NCBI GenBank assembly: GCA_042091375.1
Contig: JBELHO010000033.1
Location: forward strand, 1-35,982
DNA from: JBELHO01 sp042091375
GTDB taxonomy: Bacteria > Pseudomonadota > Gammaproteobacteria > Enterobacterales > Alteromonadaceae
Direction: 5' to 3'
DNA: 35,982 nt
Below the pieces are notes generated by a model. It worked only from the letters and a program-made list of their open reading frames with translations. It searched no databases and was not told the DNA's origin. Within the stretch, counting starts at the first letter, position 1. Each line of letters begins with the position of its first letter. Made by a program: the position numbers and the translations under genes. Of this stretch, positions 17,634 to 26,790 are shown in pieces.

Positions 17634-18589
17634 GAAAAATGCTCAAAACCTTTAGTGTGAAGTACTGTAGGCTTACTATCAATGGTAGTAGTAATATTTT
17701 GATTGCCGTTGAGCTGGCCAATACAGCTAGCCTTAACGCCACAATTGCTCAGCGCAGTTTCTAGGCCCACTTTATTGTCTTCTGAGACACTGATCAACAG
17801 CTCATAATCATCACCACCAACTAATGCTAATTCTGTCGCTTGTGCTAAGCCCAGTGAATCGATTAACTCAAATGACAGTGGTAAATCTTCTAATACAATA
17901 TTGGCACCTACGTTTGAGGCTTGGCATAAATGCCTTAAGTCAGCCACTAAACCATCAGACAGATCTATCGCAGCTGAAGCATATTCACGAATGGCTTGGC
18001 CCGCCAATACATGGGGCTTGGGAAAGTCTAATTTGTTGCGCAGTTTGTCAAGGTGCTGTGCTTCAACACAACATTCACCGAGCACGTGTTGCAATGCCAA
18101 AGCCGCATCGCCAATTTCACCGGTAACATACAACCAATCGCCGGGATGACCACCAGAGCGGGTTAATACCTTATCAAGGGGTAACAGCCCTTGAGCAGTG
18201 ACAGTAATACTCAGAGGACCGCGCGTGGTATCACCGCCAATTAATTGCACATTGTAATATTCACACAATTCAAATACTGCCGCGCAAAACTCACTGATCC
18301 ATGTTTCATCAATTTCAGGCAAGGTAATGGCTAAGGAAATCCAGCTAGGTTCGGCACCCATGGCTGCTAGATCCGATAAATTGACGGCAATGGCTTTGTG
18401 GCCAATGGCCTTGGCGCTAGTTTCTAGTGGAAAATGCACACCAGCGACTAAGGTATCGGTGGTAATGGCAATTTTTTGTCGCTCTGGAGGTGTAACAATG
18501 GCGCAGTCGTCACCTATGCCCAATTGAACATCCTTGCGATTAACCGCTTGTTCAGTAAAATACTTTTTGATCAGGTCAAATTCTTTCAT
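17630..18589 (-). CDS. thiL: Thiamine-monophosphate kinase ThiL
   Basis: Phosphorylates thiamine monophosphate to thiamine diphosphate, the last step of cofactor synthesis. I place the start at 18589 (MKEFDLIKKYF), which aligns with the E. coli N-terminus and has AGAGAA just upstream. An in-frame start at 18631 would add 14 unrelated residues. The length is 319 aa. Visible family segments are LGIGDDCAIV, ITTDTLVAGVHF, AVNLSDLAAMGAEP, GGDTTRGPLSIT, AIDLSDGLVADL and LVGGDDYELL, which bind Mg and the two phosphates. pgpA overlaps its stop. Confidence 0.96.
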   Translation of the reverse strand: MKEFDLIKKYFTEQAVNRKDVQLGIGDDCAIVTPPERQKIAITTDTLVAGVHFPLETSAKAIGHKAIAVNLSDLAAMGAEPSWISLAITLPEIDETWISEFCAAVFELCEYYNVQLIGGDTTRGPLSITVTAQGLLPLDKVLTRSGGHPGDWLYVTGEIGDAALALQHVLGECCVEAQHLDKLRNKLDFPKPHVLAGQAIREYASAAIDLSDGLVADLRHLCQASNVGANIVLEDLPLSFELIDSLGLAQATELALVGGDDYELLISVSEDNKVGLETALSNCGVKASCIGQLNGNQNITTTIDSKPTVLHTKGFEHFS

Positions 18590-18701
18590 AAATTCTCTGC
18601 AAAGTTGAACCAGATAACACAGTGCAACCAAGCGTAAATCAGCTGTTAAAAATCAGCGCTATAAATAGCGAGTAGAAAAAACACTGCGATGTGCAGTCAG
18701 T

Positions 18702-18770
18702 TAATTAGCTGCTAATTAGCGCAAAATAAGCTAGCAGATGATAAGCTAGCACAAAATACACTAACACATG
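18702..18770. repeat. Palindrome and 15-bp tandem repeat between nusB and thiL
   Basis: TAATTAGC-T-GCTAATTA (18702-18718) is a perfect palindrome. It is followed by three 15-base units beginning ATAAGCTAGCAGATG (18726), ATAAGCTAGCACAAA (18741) and the diverged ATACACTAACACATG (18756). The repeats end just before the nusB stop and lie inside an otherwise ordinary gene series, in a spacer of 190 bases. Confidence 0.75.
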
Positions 18771-18779
18771 TGTTATGCG

Positions 18780-19196
18780 CTATTCGTTGGGGCGAATAAC
18801 CTTTACTGCTTTGTCTAGTACACCGTTGACAAACTTATGGCTATCGTCGGCAGCAAATACCTTAGCTAACTCTATCGCTTCATTAATCACCACACGATAT
18901 GGGACATCAACACAGTCACTTAGTTCAAAAACAGCGACTCGCAACAAAGCTTTTTCAATGGGATCAACATCGGCTAAAGGTCGGTCGAGGTAGGGACTGA
19001 TGGCCTCGTCTAGTGATGACACTTGCGAGGTTACGCCAGCGAGTAATTTTCGAAAATAGTCAATTTCAAAACGTCGCTTGGCATTTTCTGTTAAAAAATG
19101 CAGTTCAACGTCAGCCACTGAGTTCTCACTCATCTGCCATGAATAAACAGCTTGTACTGCCAATTCACGGGCTTTTCTTCTAGGTGATGGCTTCAC
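18780..19196 (-). CDS. nusB: Transcription antitermination protein NusB
   Basis: Binds boxA RNA with NusE (S10) in rRNA antitermination complexes. The likely start is GTG at 19196, giving VKPSPRRKARELAVQAVYSWQ, which aligns with the E. coli MKPAARRRARE start. GGAG sits six bases upstream. An upstream start at 19235 would add 13 unrelated residues. The 138-aa length equals the E. coli protein (139). The conserved arginine-rich N-terminus, YFRKLLAGV, PIEKALLRVAVFEL, VINEAIELAK and the C-terminal SHKFVNGVLDK are all present. Confidence 0.96.
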   Translation of the reverse strand: MKPSPRRKARELAVQAVYSWQMSENSVADVELHFLTENAKRRFEIDYFRKLLAGVTSQVSSLDEAISPYLDRPLADVDPIEKALLRVAVFELSDCVDVPYRVVINEAIELAKVFAADDSHKFVNGVLDKAVKVIRPNE

Positions 19197-19261
19197 AGCA
19201 CTCTCCACTAAATAGTAAATCAGCTGGCAGAGCACCAGCTTAAATACTTGTTACTAAAAAA

Positions 19262-19729
19262 TTATGACAATTGCGACATAACGTTAACCATTTCCAGTGC
19301 ACCTAATGCCGCTTCACCACCTTTGTTACCCGCCTTAGTGCCAGCGCGTTCAATAGCTTGTTCAATAGAGTCTGTGGTGATCACCCCAAAAGAAACTGGA
19401 ATTTCAGCGTCTAAACACACTTGCGCTAGGCCTTTATTACACTCACCAGCAACAAAATCAAAGTGCGGAGTACCGCCACGAATAACAGCGCCGATGGCAA
19501 TAATTGCATCGTATTTACCACTATTGGCGGCTTTTTTGGCCACCAAAGGTAATTCATAAGCACCTGGGACTTTAACTACAGTGATGTCGGCATCGGCTAC
19601 ATTGCCATGGCGTTTTAGGGTATCAATAGCCCCTTCGAGTAAACTATCAACAATAAAGTGGTTAAACCGAGAAACAACAATGGCAAATTTTTTGCCTGTG
19701 GCAACAAAGCCACCTTCAATAATATTCAT
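19262..19729 (-). CDS. ribH: 6,7-dimethyl-8-ribityllumazine synthase
   Basis: Condenses the ribityl-amino-uracil intermediate with dihydroxybutanone phosphate in riboflavin synthesis; assembles as a 60-mer or smaller oligomer. At 155 aa it has the E. coli length. Conserved parts are FAIVVSRFNHFI, VKVPGAYELPLVAKK, AIGAVIRGGTPHFDFVAGE with the catalytic His region, and FGVITTDSIEQA. In most relatives ribD, ribE and ribBA lie upstream. Here ribH is the first gene of the block, and the lipoprotein lyase of the polysaccharide region lies 243 bases upstream. I see no FMN riboswitch in that spacer. Confidence 0.96.
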   Translation of the reverse strand: MNIIEGGFVATGKKFAIVVSRFNHFIVDSLLEGAIDTLKRHGNVADADITVVKVPGAYELPLVAKKAANSGKYDAIIAIGAVIRGGTPHFDFVAGECNKGLAQVCLDAEIPVSFGVITTDSIEQAIERAGTKAGNKGGEAALGALEMVNVMSQLS

Positions 19730-19972
19730 TAAGTCTTACCCTTGCATAAAAATTGTCGCGATTCTAACAAAAAAACCACAATTTAGGTACTGGTTTATTC
19801 ATTAAGTAAGAATGATCGCTAACAGTATTTAAAAGCCATTCTGCAATGAAATGATATTGAGCAAATGATTCCAGATCACCTTATATTCATTAAGCCAAAC
19901 TATTAGCTGCTGTTAATGGGATCACTCAATCTCATTTTTAGACTACTTAAACAAATAAATAAGTCATTTGTT

Positions 19973-22135
19973 TTAAGGCAAAAATTGATTTTGTGTCAGT
20001 GAATAAGTGAATGTTTGTTCACCTAAAGTTATAAGGATGTTGTTGCCAATTTCAGATAAAGTTAAATTCTCAAGATATTGCTCGGTAAAAATATTCACTT
20101 TAAAGTACTTGTTGGTATTAGCTGAACATTTTATTACTGGTGAACTTTGCAATACATTATATTTTGGCGTAACCCAGCCAATAGTAGGGATATTATTGGC
20201 GTCTACTTCACCTTCTAAAATGCTACAGGTATTTGCCAAACCGCCCATTTTGTATTGATGGATGGTGTTCCCTGACGCTAGCGTTAACAAATTGTGATCA
20301 GCACTGATTGTCTCTATTTGAGTTTGAGGCGCGAAGTGCCAATATTCTTCAACCAAATTTGCAGTTTCACCCTGTTCAACTTCGTCCACCACAATTAACA
20401 AAGGTTGAGTGTTTTTAGTCAACAAAAAACTGCGATAGTGATAGGTATTCTCATTGATTAAACCTTTGGCAGCAGCTGAAATATAATGTTGAGTATCATC
20501 AGTTGCAATAATACTTCCAGAATGATCACCAACGCCCTCATTATTTAATACTAAAGTATTGTGACTGGTACGCGAACGCCAAGCATCTCGACCACCTTCA
20601 ATAGAGTATGTATAAGGTCCTCCTGAATCTATCAGCAACGGCTCTCCCGCTATAGAAGCAACAATATTTAAAAGATCGTAGTGACCGTGAATTAATCGGG
20701 CTTTACCGGCATCAAAAAATACTTTTGACATTTTTTCATCCACCGGTATGTGTTTTGCGATGATCAAACCTTCGTCTGCAATCACTTTTAAATCATCAAG
20801 CTGTTGATGCCGAGAAATGAGATAGTTGTCCAATGAATTAATCGGCTCTGCAAACTCAGCATAATACCTTTTTAAATGTCCTTGCCAATTTTTACCATAG
20901 CTTGAATCACCGATGGCTGGTGTGGTGCCGTCGTGATGAAGCAAGTAAGGAGCAATGATTAAAGCTTGTCGAATTTTATCATTTAAACTGACATTTGCCG
21001 TCAAACCAAAGGTGTCTAATTGCATTTTTGCCTCTAGCATCATAGACAAGCCAATAAAGTGATAGCCAGTGGCTTGCTCAATAACAAAGCCTTCTCGGGA
21101 AAAAAGTTCATTGCTCACTGCGGTAATTCGACGGTCAGTAAGACTTTCTATATAATTTATATCAGGGTGAAAAGGAAAACTAGCCACTAAATTTAAAGCC
21201 GCTCGAGCTTGGATCATGCCGTGATTTTTATTATCCCAAAACTCATCATCAAGATAGGTTTGGATCATTTGCATATCTTTGTGCAGTAATCTTTCAATTA
21301 CCGTGCGCTCCTCAGCTGTTGAGTCTCTGAATAATTTAAAGTATATGTACAGTAAATGATTAATTCTCAAAGATACCGCATCTTCTCGGTAAGCTTGTAT
21401 CACATGAGCATTGCGCGGGTCATCAAAAGTCTGATCATAACTGGTTAAATACTTGCTAATAGCATTAAGAACATCTTCATTAGCTGTTCTTTCATAAAGT
21501 TCAACATAAGCGGAAAGCCATCCCAATGAATGGTAGTATAATACCCAACTGGTATTGTTAAAGGGATCTTCCTGCCAGGTAGGCGACTCTGGAGGAACCC
21601 ATGCCGGAAAGTTGATCCAAGAGAAATAAACCGCCCTTTGTTCAGCTATTTGTTGCATCGTATCATCACTGACCAAGGCAACAATCTGCGGCATATTTAA
21701 TTCCGAAATTCGCGGTAAATCCCATAAATACAGATCGTATTTATTTGCATCAGCTTCTGGGTTTAATTTTAACTCTAAAACAAGTGGGACGTCTCTTTGC
21801 AAAGGGGTATGTTGTGTTGAACTTGATCTTGCTATTGAATAATGCACCTGAGTTTTATCTTGGTCTTGCCTAACATCATAACTCAATTGGTGATATTCAT
21901 CGGTTTTACCATCGGCTGTCAAAAGGCTCACACTTATATCACTGAGTGAACCGATACCATCTAAATCGGTAATATCTAAAATGTAGTCTGTATCTGATTG
22001 GAGGTTGTTTCTATCGGGAATTTGAGTCGGCGTAAAGGCATTGGCAGTCGGCTCTATAAAGGCCTCAGTTGAAGTTGAATCACTACCGCAAGAAACGATT
22101 AGCAACAAAATTAATAGAACAAAGCTATTACGCAT
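19973..22135 (-). CDS. Heparinase II/III-family lipoprotein, probable polysaccharide lyase
   Basis: Predicted lipoprotein lyase that cleaves a uronate-containing polysaccharide by beta-elimination. The N-terminus MRNSFVLLILLLIVSC-GS is a signal peptide with lipobox LIVSC (C16); Gly at +2 does not specify inner-membrane retention. An Ig/beta-like part (about 30-130) is followed by an alpha-toroid (about 150-450) and a heparinase II/III beta-sandwich (about 475-715). Candidate catalytic residues are N304-H305 in KNHGMIQ, Y358-H359 in EQATGYHF, H483 and H485 in HGHYD, and H525 in RTSHNTLVL. GGAG lies five bases before the ATG. The downstream gene is ribH, and the upstream genes are glycosyltransferases. 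It fits trimming or release of the polysaccharide made next door. Substrate and PL subfamily cannot be named from sequence alone. Confidence 0.85.
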   Translation of the reverse strand: MRNSFVLLILLLIVSCGSDSTSTEAFIEPTANAFTPTQIPDRNNLQSDTDYILDITDLDGIGSLSDISVSLLTADGKTDEYHQLSYDVRQDQDKTQVHYSIARSSSTQHTPLQRDVPLVLELKLNPEADANKYDLYLWDLPRISELNMPQIVALVSDDTMQQIAEQRAVYFSWINFPAWVPPESPTWQEDPFNNTSWVLYYHSLGWLSAYVELYERTANEDVLNAISKYLTSYDQTFDDPRNAHVIQAYREDAVSLRINHLLYIYFKLFRDSTAEERTVIERLLHKDMQMIQTYLDDEFWDNKNHGMIQARAALNLVASFPFHPDINYIESLTDRRITAVSNELFSREGFVIEQATGYHFIGLSMMLEAKMQLDTFGLTANVSLNDKIRQALIIAPYLLHHDGTTPAIGDSSYGKNWQGHLKRYYAEFAEPINSLDNYLISRHQQLDDLKVIADEGLIIAKHIPVDEKMSKVFFDAGKARLIHGHYDLLNIVASIAGEPLLIDSGGPYTYSIEGGRDAWRSRTSHNTLVLNNEGVGDHSGSIIATDDTQHYISAAAKGLINENTYHYRSFLLTKNTQPLLIVVDEVEQGETANLVEEYWHFAPQTQIETISADHNLLTLASGNTIHQYKMGGLANTCSILEGEVDANNIPTIGWVTPKYNVLQSSPVIKCSANTNKYFKVNIFTEQYLENLTLSEIGNNILITLGEQTFTYSLTQNQFLP

Positions 22136-22333
22136 AAAATCTCCACATTTTTACTGATCTGTTATTATTATTTTTATTATCTAGCAAAGAACTGATTTTA
22201 TGAGTAAATAAAAAAGTAAATCTTTTAGCCAATAATACTTTCGGTAATATATTATCTAAACAAATGATAATATCAACTTAGAATGCAAACTTTAGCACTC
22301 AAAAAATAAATACGTAAAACAATGTAAATTGGT

Positions 22334-23563
22334 TTACTCTGCGTTACTCACGCAGCTAATTTTTTCCAACATATCGTCAGCAAATTTGTTTCTATCAAAC
22401 TGACGTGCTGCCATTGTGCTGTTAGTTTGATATTCAAGCAGAGATTGTTTTGAACCACAAAGCTTATTAATCTGCTCAACCAATTCCATAGGATTTTCAG
22501 GAGTGCAAACAATGCCGGCATTGTTTGCTGCAATAATATCACTCGCTTCGCCTTTCGGTATTGCCGCCAGTAAAGGTAGTCCCATAGCCATTGATTCAAA
22601 AATCTTTGAGGGAATAACCGTTTTAAATAAGGGAGTATTTTTGAGACTGATCAAAGAGATATCACACAAACTCCAAATAGCTGGCATATGCTCCTTTGGC
22701 TGACGAGGGATAAAAACAACATTGGTTAACTGTTTTTGTGCAACTATTTCGATTAATTTATTTTTAGCAGCGCCCCCCCCAGCAAACAAAAAAACAACAT
22801 CAGTTTGTTTTTGCATCTGCTCTGCACAAGCGATGACATGCTCTAGTCCATGAGCCATACCATGAGTGCCGATGTAACCAACGACAAATTTGTTTTCTAA
22901 GTGGTAATGTTTTGCAAACTCAGGATTTTTGCTCGCACTGGGTTGGTATGCAGTTAAATCGACACCATTGAGTATTACCGAAATTTTATTGCCGTCAACC
23001 CCCCTAGTCACTAATTCTTTTTTAAATGATTGAGTGACCGAAATAATATGATCGGCTCTTTGATAGAGAAACATCTCTAATTTTTCCAGTAACTTTATCA
23101 CTATTGAATCTTTCATCGCTCCTACGGCGGTTATCGACGCCGGCCATATATCACGAAGTTCAAAAATAAATTTTTTGCGTTTTATTGCCGACAGTGCCCA
23201 ACCAGAAACCGCAGTAAAAAATTGTGGCGATGTCGCAACTACTACGTCTACTTTACGCTGAAATAAACCAGCAAAAAACGAAGTAAACATAAAAGAAATA
23301 AAATCCAAAATGCGCAATAAAAAACCTTCATTAGACGAGATAAAGGTTTTCACTCTGATCACCTCAATCCCATCAATTACAGAGCGGCTGTACCAAGCAT
23401 TTTTATAACCTTCAAACACTTTGCCTTCAGGAAAATTCGGCGCACCAGTGATCACCGTCACTTTGTGTTTTTTTGCCACCCATTGTTTGGCGTGTTCAAA
23501 AGTTCTGGTGGCAGGAGCATTTCCTTCTGGAGGAAAATTATCAGTGAGAAATAGAATATGCAT
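22334..23563 (-). CDS. GT4 family glycosyltransferase (WbuB-like)
   Basis: Cytoplasmic or membrane-associated GT-B transferase adding a sugar to the lipid-linked repeat unit. The 409 aa include the N-terminal LFLTDNFPPEGNAPATRTFEH and the ELRDIWPASITAVG segment, both typical of WbuB-type transferases. ILNGVDLTAY, FAGGGAAKNKL and the C-terminal KIFESMAMGLPLLA donor-binding region (E-x7-E type) follow. Its ATG overlaps the stop of the GT2 gene by one base (TAATG), so translation is coupled. The FAGGG codons form a run of eight G on the coding strand (22773-22780). It is the last gene of the polysaccharide series before a 198-base spacer. Confidence 0.92.
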   Translation of the reverse strand: MHILFLTDNFPPEGNAPATRTFEHAKQWVAKKHKVTVITGAPNFPEGKVFEGYKNAWYSRSVIDGIEVIRVKTFISSNEGFLLRILDFISFMFTSFFAGLFQRKVDVVVATSPQFFTAVSGWALSAIKRKKFIFELRDIWPASITAVGAMKDSIVIKLLEKLEMFLYQRADHIISVTQSFKKELVTRGVDGNKISVILNGVDLTAYQPSASKNPEFAKHYHLENKFVVGYIGTHGMAHGLEHVIACAEQMQKQTDVVFLFAGGGAAKNKLIEIVAQKQLTNVVFIPRQPKEHMPAIWSLCDISLISLKNTPLFKTVIPSKIFESMAMGLPLLAAIPKGEASDIIAANNAGIVCTPENPMELVEQINKLCGSKQSLLEYQTNSTMAARQFDRNKFADDMLEKISCVSNAE

Positions 23564-24447
23564 TATTTACGGTTTAACTTTGTTCGGGTGAAGTCTAATA
23601 AATATTTAATCAATTTAAAGTTCATATTTATCAATAGAGAGAGTGAGGCTTTCCAATTCGCTGTATTGGTATATTTGATAAAATCAAACAAACTATAGGG
23701 TTGATTAACTAACTTGCGATGCAGGATCACAAATGAATCCTTGTGTGCTTTGCTCATTAAGTGAGAGTGCTTGGCATAAAAATGTTTGAAAGCAGTTTTT
23801 CTTCGCTCTGAGCTATCACTGATCCTACCATGAGTGTGATCGGTAAACCAAATGTAACTAGCCACCGAAGATTTTTTTGCCATACCAAATTTTGCAACTA
23901 AACGCACCCAAGTATCGTAATCTTGAAAGGCAGGCATTTGCGGATCAAAACCACCTATAGCTCGAAGATTTTCTGTTCGAGTTAACACTTGGTTACCTAG
24001 AATATTGTAATGAAGTAAATTTTCTAAAGTCACATTGCCAATATCCATTTTCCTTACAATATCTCCTTGAGGTGTTCTCTCTTTAATTGAACTGGCAATA
24101 CAGGAGTAGTGACCCGCTAAAAACTCTTCTAACAACAACGCTATGCGATCCGACTCCATGGCATCGTCATCATCCATCCCGGTAATAAATTCACCCTTAG
24201 CTATATCAATAGCTAAATTACGAGCCACACAAGCGCCCTTAGGCGTGTCATTTTTTACATAGCAAACTTGACCTGATTCGATATAAGGAAGCAGTTTTTG
24301 ATAAGTATCATCTTCAGAGCCGTCATCAGCGACAATCAGTTCAATGTGTTGATAAGTTTGTTTCAAAACTGAGCGCACTGCGCGCATCAGTAATTCAGCA
24401 CGGTTATGCGTGGCAATATATACGGTAACCAAGGCATTAGTTTGCAT
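23563..24447 (-). CDS. GT2 family glycosyltransferase
   Basis: GT-A fold transferase that uses a nucleotide sugar to extend the repeat unit. N-terminal VTVYIATHNRAELLMRAVRSVLKQTY, VADDGSEDDTY (nucleotide-binding Asp pair) and FITGMDDDDAM (metal-binding DXD) are clear; FQDYDTWVRL is typical of this family. I choose ATG 24447 (MQTNALVTVYIATHN) over a TTG four codons earlier. This start overlaps the wzy stop by 11 bases, which suggests coupled translation. The last 80 residues are basic and may contact the membrane. The sugar donor cannot be told from sequence. Confidence 0.92.
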   Translation of the reverse strand: MQTNALVTVYIATHNRAELLMRAVRSVLKQTYQHIELIVADDGSEDDTYQKLLPYIESGQVCYVKNDTPKGACVARNLAIDIAKGEFITGMDDDDAMESDRIALLLEEFLAGHYSCIASSIKERTPQGDIVRKMDIGNVTLENLLHYNILGNQVLTRTENLRAIGGFDPQMPAFQDYDTWVRLVAKFGMAKKSSVASYIWFTDHTHGRISDSSERRKTAFKHFYAKHSHLMSKAHKDSFVILHRKLVNQPYSLFDFIKYTNTANWKASLSLLINMNFKLIKYLLDFTRTKLNRK

Positions 24448-25675
24448 TGTCAATCTCAATATTTTGTTGTTGGTATTCCCAATAAGCTAAAACAGCTAAG
24501 AAGAAATAAAACGGAAGGAAGTATACCGCTGAGCTAATGGCAATAATAGCGGCAATGCTAGGTAATGCCATTAGCATACTGCGCCATGGCAACCTGCCGC
24601 AAATTGTTCTAAAAATAGTAAAATAAAAAATATAGTAACTAAACCCAGCATAAATGGTCATTTCGAGAAAAAACAAATGGGGCGCGAAATATTCAACTAA
24701 GCCCCCCCAACCATTATTGACAAAGCTAATATTGATATTGCCAAAACCAATGCCAAACAGCCAATTCATCAATGAAAAATCCGCTACAATATTTAGCATT
24801 TCAGATAGGGCATAGGCTCTAATGGCCACTGAAAACATGTTTCCTGAAGATACAATCGCCTCTAAAGCTTCGCTGTTTGACAAAAAGTCGGTAGCTTGAT
24901 TTAAGGTATAAATAACGTAACTCAATTGTTTTTGAAAAACAAACATCAGTACAGGCACCAGTAAAACAAGGCTGATAATAAAGACTAACCTGGCTTTCAC
25001 ATTGGCGAGCAATTGCAAAATAAGCACTTGCGAGGCTGCTGCAATGAAGCATAGCTTGGCATCGACTAACAAGCTCAACATCATTACCGGTAGAGAATTG
25101 AGATAAAATGATTTTTTAGCACCTAAAAAGTATAAGCTTGTGTTTAATAAAATTAACACTGCGGCGTTAGTATTCATATTTGACCAAAATGCCGAGCCAA
25201 TCTGATACTCACTTCCCGCCATGGGATAGTAATTAAAAAACGCCTGATTAGTCATAACCTCTAACAAGACAATCAATAAGTCTACATAAATGAAAATTTG
25301 TATTATTCTGCAAAGCGCTGATTTTTCTATGGTGATAAGTAATCTAAAAGAAAAATAAAAGCTCAGAAAGGTGAAGGTAAAATAAAACAAATAGGTGACA
25401 TACCTCACTGAGAATCTGCCTTGTAAGGTATGTACAATCAACCAGATAAATACGAAACTGATAAATATCAAGGCGAGTTTCATTTGTTTTAAGTCGATCC
25501 GCTTCTCCTTGACAACATAAAACAAACCAACAAAAAATAGAAAAACCACAGATAAATGAAATCCCTTCAATTGCATTAAGGCCAATGATGGCCCCAATAA
25601 CAAGAAGATCATGAATACGGTGTAGCGAAATGAGTATTCGCTTGGCAGATATATATTACTTGTTAATTTGCGCAT
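24437..25675 (-). CDS. wzy: Wzy-type polysaccharide polymerase
   Basis: Multi-pass inner-membrane protein (412 aa, about 10-12 hydrophobic helices) with the layout of O-antigen/capsule polymerases: a long hydrophilic loop at about 255-335 between helices (ATDFLSNSEALEAIVSSG to NNGWGGLVEYFAPH). The hallmark WLFGIGFGN before a second-loop HLFFLEMTIYAGF is typical of Wzy/Wzy_C-like polymerases. It joins repeat units in the periplasm. It overlaps the GT4 gene upstream by 20 bases and the GT2 gene downstream by 11. A run of seven G on the coding strand (24712-24718) falls in NNGWGG. Identification rests on topology, loop and context, since Wzy proteins are poorly conserved. Confidence 0.82.
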   Translation of the reverse strand: MRKLTSNIYLPSEYSFRYTVFMIFLLLGPSLALMQLKGFHLSVVFLFFVGLFYVVKEKRIDLKQMKLALIFISFVFIWLIVHTLQGRFSVRYVTYLFYFTFTFLSFYFSFRLLITIEKSALCRIIQIFIYVDLLIVLLEVMTNQAFFNYYPMAGSEYQIGSAFWSNMNTNAAVLILLNTSLYFLGAKKSFYLNSLPVMMLSLLVDAKLCFIAAASQVLILQLLANVKARLVFIISLVLLVPVLMFVFQKQLSYVIYTLNQATDFLSNSEALEAIVSSGNMFSVAIRAYALSEMLNIVADFSLMNWLFGIGFGNINISFVNNGWGGLVEYFAPHLFFLEMTIYAGFSYYIFYFTIFRTICGRLPWRSMLMALPSIAAIIAISSAVYFLPFYFFLAVLAYWEYQQQNIEIDNAN

Positions 25676-26780
25676 AAACCGTTTTGTATAGAGTCGTCAT
25701 GGTGTTAAGTGCTGCTTGCTGTGAATATTTTGCAAGCACGTCAGTGCGGCCATTGATACCCATTGCAATGGCGCGGTCTTTGTTTTCTAATAAACCTATT
25801 ATCGCTTCAACAAATTGTTTTTCAGAGTTTTGTTCAACAACAATTCCTGTCTCATCTGCTTTGATCACTTCTGGTAAACCACCAGTGTTAGCAACAATAC
25901 AAGGACGCTCACAAGCTAATGCCTCAATAGCAGCAACCCCGAAACTTTCAATGCGACTAGGTACGACAAATATATCCATCTGATTGATATATTTAGGCAC
26001 GACACTGTTATCGACCGCGCCAACAAAATTCACCTGATTTTGAACGCCGAGTTGCTTTGCAAGTGACTTTAATTCCAGCTCTAACGAACCATCGCCCACG
26101 ATCATCAGGTTGACTTCATGAGTTTGCAGGTTCTGCTTGTGTTTAACCACATCTAATAGCTGTGCAAATGCATTGATCAGTATATCAATACCATATTTAT
26201 GCTCTAAGCGTTTGACAACGCCTATGGTAATAGATGGTTTTTTAAAAGGAATAGCGGTATTTGTAAAGCGTTGCAAGTCAACACCAAAGGGAGTGATAGT
26301 GATTGTCAAATCATCGGCTGACAATATAGTTTTAACCTGTTCAGCCATTGCATAACTTGTAGAGGCGATATGCTGAGCATTAGATAATGATCTTTTTATT
26401 AACCAATGTTTGAACCTAGATTGAAATGGAAATTCATATACATCACTGCCCCAAACAGACAAGATATAAGGCTTTATCTTGGCTAATAACGCCAAGGTTC
26501 CGTAACCACTGGCATAGTGAACATTAATGACATCGGGTGCCAATGCTTTAATTTTAGCATGTAAAGCCAATGCGTTTAACAAATAACCCTTAGCGCCAGA
26601 AAATGGCAAATACTCAACTGCTACTCGCTTATCAAGAGTAGCGGTTACACTGTGTTGAGTAATTAAGGTGATCTGTAAATTTTTATCGACTAAACCATTT
26701 AACCATTTTACGGTATGTAATAAAGAGCCCGGTGCAACAAATGCTAATTTCAACTTTTTTTCTTGGTTAGACTCAATCAT
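25656..26780 (-). CDS. GT4 family glycosyltransferase
   Basis: GT-B fold transferase, 374 aa. Hallmarks are the N-terminal LAFVAPGSLLHTVKWLNGL, VINVHYASGYG, LSVWGSDVYEFP, TPFGVDLQRF, GVVKRLEHKYGIDILI, LMIVGDGSLELELK, and the donor-binding PSRIESFGVAAIEALACERP with the E-x7-E motif, followed by TGGLPEVI. It resembles transferases that act on polyprenyl-linked intermediates. wzy overlaps its stop by 20 bases, and the wzz gene lies 10 bases upstream. The specific sugar is not deducible. Confidence 0.93.
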   Translation of the reverse strand: MIESNQEKKLKLAFVAPGSLLHTVKWLNGLVDKNLQITLITQHSVTATLDKRVAVEYLPFSGAKGYLLNALALHAKIKALAPDVINVHYASGYGTLALLAKIKPYILSVWGSDVYEFPFQSRFKHWLIKRSLSNAQHIASTSYAMAEQVKTILSADDLTITITPFGVDLQRFTNTAIPFKKPSITIGVVKRLEHKYGIDILINAFAQLLDVVKHKQNLQTHEVNLMIVGDGSLELELKSLAKQLGVQNQVNFVGAVDNSVVPKYINQMDIFVVPSRIESFGVAAIEALACERPCIVANTGGLPEVIKADETGIVVEQNSEKQFVEAIIGLLENKDRAIAMGINGRTDVLAKYSQQAALNTMTTLYKTVYAQINK

Positions 26781-26790
26781 CAGCTAAATA

